From Anaerolineales bacterium UBA3905 (lineage in GTDB: Bacteria; Chloroflexota; Anaerolineae; Caldilineales; Caldilineaceae): 11,090 nucleotides of DNA. Positions 5,383 to 11,090 of the stretch are shown here, in pieces. A program made the position numbers and the translations under genes. The stretch is from assembly GCA_002391565.1 (NCBI GenBank), contig DGFH01000159.1, positions 1 through 11,090 of the forward strand, read 5' to 3'. The notes beneath the pieces are model-generated. The model had not been told where the DNA came from, did no database searches, and saw only the letters and a program-made list of their open reading frames with translations. Within the stretch, counting starts at the first letter, position 1, and the number at the start of each line of letters is the position of its first letter.

Positions 5383-6300
5383 CAAGGGGCAAGAATTGCG
5401 CACGGTCGGCTGACAATGCAAGACGGTCGGAGCAGCCGTGTGATAAGGCTGTGGCTGCTTCTATGGCTGCTGGCAACCCTGGCGGCATGTCAGCCGATGC
5501 CAGACCGCGCCACGCCGCCCGGTCGGCTGATACTGGCGACGACCACCAGCACGCAGGACTCGGGGCTGCTCGACGCGATCCTGCCTGACTTCGAACGACA
5601 GGCCAATGCCGATGTCGATGTCGTGGCGGTCGGCACCGGCCAGGCGCTGCAGCTTGGCAAGGACTGCAATGCCGATGTAGTGCTGGTTCACGCACGCTCC
5701 CGTGAGGATTCGTTTATGGCGAATGACTACGGCGTCCGGCGTGAAGACGTGATGTATACAGACTTTGTAATTCTCGGTCCGCCCGGCGATCCGGCAGGCG
5801 TCCGGGGCATGACAGATGCCGCTGCTGCATTGACGATGATCGCAGCGGCGCAGGCGCCCTTCATCTCGCGTGGTGATGAATCGGGCACGCATGACAAAGA
5901 AAAAGCTGTGTGGAAAGCGGCCAGCATCACACCAACAGGGGATTGGTACATTGCCGCCGGTCAGGGTATGGGGGCAGTGTTAACGATGGCGGATGAACAG
6001 GACGCGTACACCCTAAGCGATCGTGCCACTTACCTGGCGCGCACATTGGAGGGCATGGATCTGGAGGTCATGGTGGAAGACGACCCCGCACTCTTCAATC
6101 CTTACAGCGTCATTGTGGTCAATCCGCAAAAATGCAGGAATACAAATATTGTTGTTGCTAATCAATTTGCAGATTGGATCACGTCCGCACCTGCCCAGGA
6201 ATTGATCGCGTCATTTGGTCAGGCAAAGTATGGACAGGCGCTCTTCACCCCAAATTCCAACATCGGGCTTCAGCATCAATCTGTAAAGCGGGAAAGATAG
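5380..6300 (+). CDS. tupA: Tungstate-binding lipoprotein of the ABC transporter
   Basis: Extracytoplasmic binding protein that captures tungstate for TupBC. From TTG 5380 it has 306 aa (294 aa from ATG 5416). The signal peptide has Arg residues, a Leu/Trp-rich core (RLWLLLWLLATLAAC) and a good lipobox, with Cys37 as lipid anchor (Cys25 from the ATG). The mature part begins with the TupA anion-binding signature ATTTSTQDSGLLD (residues 53-65) and later has the second conserved segment, FISRGDESGTHDKEK. TGQALQLGKDCNADVVLVHAR and YSVIVVNPQK are also typical. TTTST with SRGDxSGTH points to tungstate rather than ModA-type molybdate binding. It is the last gene of the operon and faces the convergent histidine kinase 47 bp away, with no evident terminator in between. 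Confidence 0.94.
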   Translation: MQGARIAHGRLTMQDGRSSRVIRLWLLLWLLATLAACQPMPDRATPPGRLILATTTSTQDSGLLDAILPDFERQANADVDVVAVGTGQALQLGKDCNADVVLVHARSREDSFMANDYGVRREDVMYTDFVILGPPGDPAGVRGMTDAAAALTMIAAAQAPFISRGDESGTHDKEKAVWKAASITPTGDWYIAAGQGMGAVLTMADEQDAYTLSDRATYLARTLEGMDLEVMVEDDPALFNPYSVIVVNPQKCRNTNIVVANQFADWITSAPAQELIASFGQAKYGQALFTPNSNIGLQHQSVKRER

Positions 6301-6347
6301 ATGTGGATTGCGCCTGTCGCCAGCTCGTGGCAATCGCAATTGGGAGC

Positions 6348-8669
6348 TTACGCTGTCACAGGTTGCACTGTGCTATCGCCGCCGGCCGGCAGCCAGACGC
6401 GGAAGAGCGAGCCGCGCCCAGATTGACTCTCGACCTCGATATGGCCGCCATGACCATCGATGATCGCTTTGGTGATGTAAAGTCCCAGTCCGGTGCCTGT
6501 GCGCTGGCTGACGGCAACGTTGGCGGCGCGATAGAAACGTGTGAAGAGTTGGGGAATCTCCTCAGCCGCAATGCCGATGCCTGAGTCGGTGACCGTGATG
6601 CTCACGCCCCCTTCCATTGCCGCCGCGCTCACAGTGACGCTGCCACCACTGCCGCTATACTTGACGGCGTTGCTGAGCAGGTTATCCAGCACCTGACCAA
6701 TGCGCTGAGCGTCCGCCATGATCGTAGGCAGGGTTGTCGGGAGCAGCGTTGTAAGCTCGACGTCGCTACGCGCCGCTACTGGTTCGATTGTCTCCAGCGC
6801 GCGTTGGAGACAGACCGTCAGGTTGGTTTTGTCGAACTGCATGCGAAATTTGCCCACCTCGATCTTGGAGACATCCAGCAAATCATCGACGAGGCGCTTG
6901 AGCCGCTTGCCACTCTCCAGAATCGTCTGTAGAAACTCCTGCTGCAGTTCGTTCAATGGGCCAGGACGTCCTTGCAGCACGATCTCGGTGTAGCCCAGAA
7001 TGGAGGCGAGCGGCGTACGGAGTTCATGGCTTACATTGGCCACGAACTCCGTCTTCATTTGTTCCAGGCGCTTCAGTTCAGAATAATCGCGCCCCACGCC
7101 AACCACGCCACTCAACGCACCGGTGCGGTTGATGACGGGTGACAGCGAGGTTTGTAGAAAGACTTTGCCCGCGTCAGAGGTGGCAATCTCCCAGTCAAAG
7201 ACGACATTCTCGTTGGCAAGCGCCCGTGCAATGGCGTCGGTATGGAGTTGAGCGGTTGCAGGGGCAAACACCTCGGCGGGGGTTTTGCCCACTGCAGAGC
7301 CGGAGAGCAGCCCATATTCCTCGATAGCCCGTCCATAAAAGCCCGTGTACCGGCCAGACAGATCCACTGTGAAGACGACGTCGCGCATTGATTGCACCAG
7401 GGCGCGCATCCGTTCCTCGCTGGCCGCCAGCGTTGCTTCGGTGCGTTTACGCTCCTCCAGTTCGGCCTGCAGATTCTGATAGAGACTGGCATTGTCGACT
7501 GCGAGCGACGCCATCTGGACATAACCCGCCAAGAGGTCGGTCTCTTCTGGCGAAGGCAGCGCGTCAGGTGCAGTTGCAAAGAGTAGAAACAACCCGGAGA
7601 CGCGCCGTCGGGAGCGCAGCGGGATGGCGATCAACGCCGCCAAATCGGGAGGGAGCGCTGCACCCCAATCACATGCGTCGATCACGTCCCAGTCGTACAC
7701 TCGCAGTTTGTCGGAGGCAAAAGATGTTTCGGTGATCGACGACGCCAGGGCAATGCGTTGACCGCAATGTGCGGCAAAGGCGCCGATGCCAGCCACCACA
7801 TCCAGCCGCACATCGTCGCGGGCGAGGACGATCACGCCATGATCCGCCTGTACGATCTGGGATGTTTGCGTCAGGATTTCATGCAGGGTGACATCCAGTT
7901 CGCGACGGTCAAGCACACGTAGCGCCGTAGCATAGAGGATCGACAGGTAATCGTTCTGGCGACGCAGGGCGAGTTCGGCGCGCGTCCGCTCTGTATATTG
8001 TTGGCGGATGATGCGCTGCCCGTAGAGTACAACCGAAAGCAGCGCTGCGTACAATATCCCCAGAATCACAACCACGCTGGCCGAAATGCGCCATTGTACG
8101 CGGTCGATGTCATCGAGCAAGGCGGTTACGTCGCTGTAGAGTTCGAAGACGGCTTCCACCTCAGCATCCGCACTGCGGCGCAGAGGCAGATAGCTTGCCA
8201 GCACATCACGGTTCTCGATGGCGCCGTCGAGCGCGTTGAACTCGTCGCGATGCGTTAATTCGTTGACGATTTCACCGTGAGCAGCCGCCATCACCCCGGC
8301 GTTCTGCGCCTGGTTTTCACCGATCTGCCCCAGTTGTGATGAATAGAGCGTACGCCCCGCCAGGTCATAGATCTTCACTCTGACAATGCCGAGATTGGTC
8401 ATCTGCTGACGCAGGGCAGCGTCCAGCGCCGCCACGGCCGGGCTATTGCGCAGATCGTCGCTGCTGAGCGTAGCAGAGTCGCCCAGTAGTTCAGAGAATT
8501 CAGGCCACAGAGTATTGGCAAAGGAACGTGTAAGGGCGACGTTCTTATCTTGCTCGGCGCGCAGCAAGTCTTGCACAGCGCTTTGTCGATAGAGGATGCT
8601 CAAGGCGAGCGCGCCCATCGCCAGTACAAAGAGGCTGGCGATGGCAAAGAAGCGAAAGAGCCGGAACAT
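6348..8669 (-). CDS. Membrane sensor histidine kinase with extracytoplasmic, GAF and PAS sensing domains
   Basis: Autophosphorylates in response to a signal and passes the phosphate to the response regulator encoded just upstream. It has 773 aa. Order: membrane segment 7-27; an extracytoplasmic region of about 165 residues with a Cache-like feel (YDLAGRTLYSS at 101-111); membrane segment 196-217; a coiled-coil linker; GAF about 257-400; coiled coil; PAS about 424-530; HisKA with FVANVSHELRTPL and phospho-acceptor H548; HATPase_c with N box DNLLSNAVKY 662-671, G1 DSGIGIA 695-701, F box FTRFYRA and G2 GTGLGL 725-730. All catalytic motifs are intact. The ATG lies 11 nt after the regulator's stop with no clear SD, so coupled translation is likely. 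The signal is unknown. The convergent tupA neighbour does not by itself imply a tungstate link. Confidence 0.95.
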   Translation of the reverse strand: MFRLFRFFAIASLFVLAMGALALSILYRQSAVQDLLRAEQDKNVALTRSFANTLWPEFSELLGDSATLSSDDLRNSPAVAALDAALRQQMTNLGIVRVKIYDLAGRTLYSSQLGQIGENQAQNAGVMAAAHGEIVNELTHRDEFNALDGAIENRDVLASYLPLRRSADAEVEAVFELYSDVTALLDDIDRVQWRISASVVVILGILYAALLSVVLYGQRIIRQQYTERTRAELALRRQNDYLSILYATALRVLDRRELDVTLHEILTQTSQIVQADHGVIVLARDDVRLDVVAGIGAFAAHCGQRIALASSITETSFASDKLRVYDWDVIDACDWGAALPPDLAALIAIPLRSRRRVSGLFLLFATAPDALPSPEETDLLAGYVQMASLAVDNASLYQNLQAELEERKRTEATLAASEERMRALVQSMRDVVFTVDLSGRYTGFYGRAIEEYGLLSGSAVGKTPAEVFAPATAQLHTDAIARALANENVVFDWEIATSDAGKVFLQTSLSPVINRTGALSGVVGVGRDYSELKRLEQMKTEFVANVSHELRTPLASILGYTEIVLQGRPGPLNELQQEFLQTILESGKRLKRLVDDLLDVSKIEVGKFRMQFDKTNLTVCLQRALETIEPVAARSDVELTTLLPTTLPTIMADAQRIGQVLDNLLSNAVKYSGSGGSVTVSAAAMEGGVSITVTDSGIGIAAEEIPQLFTRFYRAANVAVSQRTGTGLGLYITKAIIDGHGGHIEVESQSGRGSLFRVWLPAGGDSTVQPVTA

Positions 8670-8680
8670 GGTGGGCGTAG

Positions 8681-9385
8681 TCAGTTCGCACGCACCGGTT
8701 TTTCGAAGCGATAACCAACGCCATACTCAGTCAGGATGTAGTTGGGATTTTTGGGATCCTGTTCCAGCTTTTGACGCAGCCGCCATGTGTAGAGCCGTGC
8801 AAACTGTGTATCATCCTGATATTCCCAACCCCAGACATTTTCCAGAATTTGGCGGAAGGTCAGGACGCGACCTGCATTCGCCACCAGATAGGCCAATAGT
8901 TGAAATTCGGTGGCCGTGAGACGGATTGGCTTCCCCGCCACCGTGACGCGCCGCGCTTCCAGGTCGATGTGCAGGCGCTCATCGCAAAAGACTGCAGGCG
9001 TTTCCGTCTCCTTGGCCCAGGCTGTGCGGCGCAACAACGCCTGGATGCGCGCCACCAGCACTTCTGGGCTGAACGGCTTGACCATGTAGTCATCGGCGCC
9101 GGTGCTCAACCCGCGCACCATATCTTCGTCCTGACCGCGTGCCGTCAGCATCATGATCGGGACATCCACCATCTCGCGGATGCGCCGACAGGTCTCCCAC
9201 CCATCCAGTTCCGGCATCATCAGGTCGAGGATGACCAGGTCGGGGCGTGTGGCGTAGAAGCTGCGCAGCCCTTCCAAACCGTTGCAAGCGGTGACGACCG
9301 TCATGCCTTCGTCGGTGAGCAGATACTGCACCATGCGCAAGATGGCTGGATCATCCTCGATGAGCAACACTTTGACACTTGGCAT
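8681..9385 (-). CDS. OmpR/PhoB-family response regulator
   Basis: DNA-binding partner of the histidine kinase that follows. It has 234 aa, the standard length. The receiver domain (about 4-116) has the acidic pocket D11-D12, phospho-acceptor D54 (LVILDLMMPELDG), T81 and K103 (KPF). The C-terminal winged helix (about 135-230) shows the PhoB-type ending LTATEFQLLAYL, RLYTWRLRQKLEQDP and GVGYRF. The ATG at 9385 is chosen because GGAAGGGGA lies 6 nt upstream and the protein starts right at the receiver (MPSVKVLLIEDD). The frame stays open upstream to about 9649, but that extension has no domain and covers the promoter region. Regulator-then-kinase order suggests one operon. Target genes cannot be inferred. 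Confidence 0.96.
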   Translation of the reverse strand: MPSVKVLLIEDDPAILRMVQYLLTDEGMTVVTACNGLEGLRSFYATRPDLVILDLMMPELDGWETCRRIREMVDVPIMMLTARGQDEDMVRGLSTGADDYMVKPFSPEVLVARIQALLRRTAWAKETETPAVFCDERLHIDLEARRVTVAGKPIRLTATEFQLLAYLVANAGRVLTFRQILENVWGWEYQDDTQFARLYTWRLRQKLEQDPKNPNYILTEYGVGYRFEKPVRAN

Positions 9386-9757
9386 TGGCCATCCCCTTCC
9401 ACAATTGCACAGTCTGTTGCGCTCCCTACTGCCGATCTTGTTATGGTTTATCTGTCTCCTCTGGCGCTGCACCCAACTTTTTTTGTTGCTTCCGGTGACA
9501 GGCATTCTAAAACAAAAAATACAAATACAACCTTGCAAATCACTGACAGAAAAGCTGGCAAGAACCAACTGTGATTGTAACAACTTCGCGATAAGTTGGC
9601 GACAGGTGCGTGATGCACTCTGTCTAGACTGCAAGCAGCATGACCGCATCTAGCCATTGGCGCCTGAGTGAAATGATGCCGCGCCAGGCTGAACCCGGTT
9701 CTGCGCCGACCTGCATCTCGCGCACGGAGCTTTGTATTCATTCGAAAGGGGCTAACT
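9386..9757. other. Divergent intergenic region between the response regulator and the secreted protein
   Basis: About 370 bp without a credible gene. An AT-rich core (about 9470-9545), with runs of A and T and tandem ATACAA units, stands out from the GC-rich genes. Next to it, CAACTT (9581-9586) and AAGTTG (9593-9598) form a 6-bp inverted repeat with a 6-nt gap, and another CAACT lies at 9566-9570. GTCTAGAC (9622-9629) is a perfect 8-bp palindrome. These could be regulator sites, but none matches a pattern I know. I could not identify a convincing promoter for the plus-strand gene at 9758. Confidence 0.45.
9504..9530 (-). promoter_or_regulatory. Weak promoter candidate for the two-component operon
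   Basis: On the minus strand TAGAAT (9509-9504) is a good -10 match (5/6). The nearest -35-like hexamer, TTGTAT (9530-9525), is only 15 nt away, shorter than ideal. It would give a leader of about 110 nt before the response-regulator ATG. Confidence 0.3.
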
Positions 9758-11090
9758 ATGGCCAACGACGCGATTCCATTGAACCCATACCAGCTTGTGC
9801 GCTATTGGCGCCAGGGAGGAGCAAGCCTTATGCTGGTAGCCTTGCTCATGCTGGCGCACTGGTCACAGGCGCAGGCGCAGATTGTCAACGATCCTCCCCC
9901 ACCGCCGCGCGAGATCGGTGTTTTCCCGGCGCGTGATTTCATTGCCGCCAGCGGCTATCGCGACACCGACGCCGTGACGGTGGAAGTGCTGCGCTTCGAC
10001 CCGACGCAAAATCAATACATTGTCACCAGCCGGGCGTCGAATATCGTGCCGCTCGATCTGCGCAATACGCCGGAGTTCGACGGCATTGTCGAGGTGAATC
10101 ATCCTGGCGCGGCCTGTTGGGAGCAGGTGACGCCCGATATTCGCGGTGGCGATATTGTGCGACTCACCGCCGTGCGCCCGGATCCAAACACGGGCCAACT
10201 GATCACCGAGATCGATCAGACGACGACCGCCAACGTGGTGGTGACGGAGCCGGCCTTCAACGCCGCACCGGGCGTCATCACGGTGCGCGGGATTGCCGCT
10301 GATGCGGCAGGCAACCCTCTGCCTCTCGACCAGATCGAAGCGCGTCTGGTGGCGCCGGGCAGCATCTTCGAGTTGAGTGGACGGCGCACGTTGCGCGCGC
10401 CAGGCGACGGCGTCCTGGCTTATGATGCACCCGGCTCGACGCACTGGACGGCCACCTTTAGCAATCTCTCTGCGAACGACGTCCAGCTTGCGTTGGCGGA
10501 GGAGTCGCGCGGCGTCTGGTTGGGTCGCGACCCGCTGGCCGCCACTGAGATCACGATCTTCGAGGTCGGCCCGGAAGTAGCGCCCGGCCCACAGGCTCCC
10601 TGCACTGCGCCCATCGATGGCCCGATTGCCGATCCTGCGCCGGCGCTCCTCCTCTACACCGCGCAGCGCGTGGGTGGCGCTGGTGCGATCCAACAGCTCA
10701 CCGTCACCAATCGCGGTCAAGGCGCCTTCGGCCAACTCACCATCAGCGAGTTGATCATTGCTGGGACGCACGCCGAAGACTTCACTGTCGCCGCCAATAG
10801 CTGTCTGACCGCGCCGGTTCCTGTCGGTGGAAGCTGCACCATCGATGTGCAGTTTGCGCCGCTCACAGCCGGCCTGCATCGCGCCCAACTGGAAATCCAG
10901 AGCAATGCTGGCGGCGGCGTTGAGGTGATCCCGCTGACCGGCGTCAGCATGGATGTCGGTGCGCCGCCAGCGCCCTTCGCCCACCTGCTCCCGGAACACC
11001 TGGTCTTTGCCACGCGCTCGGCGGGCAACGCTAGCCCGGTGCGCAGCCTCACGCTCTACAACCTGGGCGACGCTGACCTGACGGTTGCCG
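9758..11090 (+). CDS. Secreted protein with a choice-of-anchor D (ASH/HYDIN-like) domain, C-terminus off the window
   Basis: Probably a large exported surface or cell-envelope protein. 444 codons are visible without a stop. The start has an excellent GAAAGGGG SD 6 nt before the ATG. A long N-terminus leads to a hydrophobic core (about 22-33) and a signal-peptidase I site around AQA|Q (residues 40/41), followed by a Pro-rich run. Residues about 50-275 are an unrecognised Ala/Val/Thr-rich, beta-type region. From about 295 to 396 there is an Ig-like domain of the choice-of-anchor D/ASH type, with LTVTNRGQG, a Cys pair (C349, C360) in NSC...GGSCTIDVQFAP, and LEIQSNAG...PLTGV. A second copy starts near residue 408 (HLVFATRSAGNASPVRSLTLYN). 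The C-terminal anchor is outside the window, so its localisation is open. Confidence 0.88.
   Translation, partial: MANDAIPLNPYQLVRYWRQGGASLMLVALLMLAHWSQAQAQIVNDPPPPPREIGVFPARDFIAASGYRDTDAVTVEVLRFDPTQNQYIVTSRASNIVPLDLRNTPEFDGIVEVNHPGAACWEQVTPDIRGGDIVRLTAVRPDPNTGQLITEIDQTTTANVVVTEPAFNAAPGVITVRGIAADAAGNPLPLDQIEARLVAPGSIFELSGRRTLRAPGDGVLAYDAPGSTHWTATFSNLSANDVQLALAEESRGVWLGRDPLAATEITIFEVGPEVAPGPQAPCTAPIDGPIADPAPALLLYTAQRVGGAGAIQQLTVTNRGQGAFGQLTISELIIAGTHAEDFTVAANSCLTAPVPVGGSCTIDVQFAPLTAGLHRAQLEIQSNAGGGVEVIPLTGVSMDVGAPPAPFAHLLPEHLVFATRSAGNASPVRSLTLYNLGDADLTVA

Noticed and set aside
6301..6347. Possible bidirectional terminator between tupA and the kinase
   Set aside because: Only a 6-bp stem (6306-6311 with 6330-6335) with an 18-nt loop is present and no T-run follows, so I cannot support a terminator.
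9386..9649. N-terminal extension of the response regulator
   Set aside because: The 88 extra residues have no receiver homology and lie over AT-rich promoter-like DNA. The ATG at 9385 has a good SD and the exact receiver N-terminus.
9863..10999. 378-codon open frame on the minus strand
   Set aside because: It lies antisense to the secreted-protein gene, is low-complexity His/Arg-rich, has no domain, and arises from GC-biased third positions. The plus-strand frame has a signal peptide, SD and a recognised domain.

Overview
The window is GC-rich, gene-dense bacterial DNA. Two lipoprotein signal peptides, a Thr/Pro-rich linker of the ATPTARPE type after the lipobox of the sugar-binding protein, and a secreted 'choice-of-anchor D' protein suggest a Chloroflexota bacterium (Caldilineales/Anaerolineae-like). 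This is inferred from protein style only; no marker gene is present.

Region 1 (1-2250, minus strand): the start of a carbohydrate ABC importer operon. A lipoprotein substrate-binding protein comes first, then a MalF/UgpA-type permease that runs off the left edge. An 11-bp inverted repeat lies between the two genes and covers the likely ribosome-binding site of the permease. Two LacI-family-like operator sequences overlap a plausible sigma70-type promoter upstream.

Region 2 (2251-6300, plus strand): a compact five-gene operon that is the most interesting part of the window. It encodes an intact VapB-type antitoxin; a 395-aa fusion of a PIN (VapC-like) domain with a PBP-like ligand-binding domain of the molybdate/tungstate-associated family (Pfam PBP_like, PF12727); and then a tungstate ABC transporter, TupB (permease), TupC (ATPase) and TupA (binding lipoprotein). 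The PIN domain has lost most of its expected catalytic acidic residues. My reading is that a toxin-antitoxin pair has become an oxyanion-responsive regulator: VapB would bind DNA, the dead PIN domain would be the docking platform, and the PBP-like domain would sense tungstate or molybdate. A palindrome and a 9-bp inverted repeat sit around the operon promoter. The divergent intergenic region also holds two adjacent perfect or near-perfect hairpins that look like a dispersed palindromic repeat.

Region 3 (6348-9385, minus strand): a two-component system. An OmpR/PhoB-type response regulator is followed by a membrane histidine kinase with an extracytoplasmic sensor, GAF, PAS, HisKA and HATPase domains. 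It converges on the tup operon.

Region 4 (9386-11090): a roughly 370-bp divergent intergenic region with an AT-rich core, then the first 444 codons of a secreted protein with an ASH/HYDIN-like 'choice-of-anchor D' module, running off the right edge.
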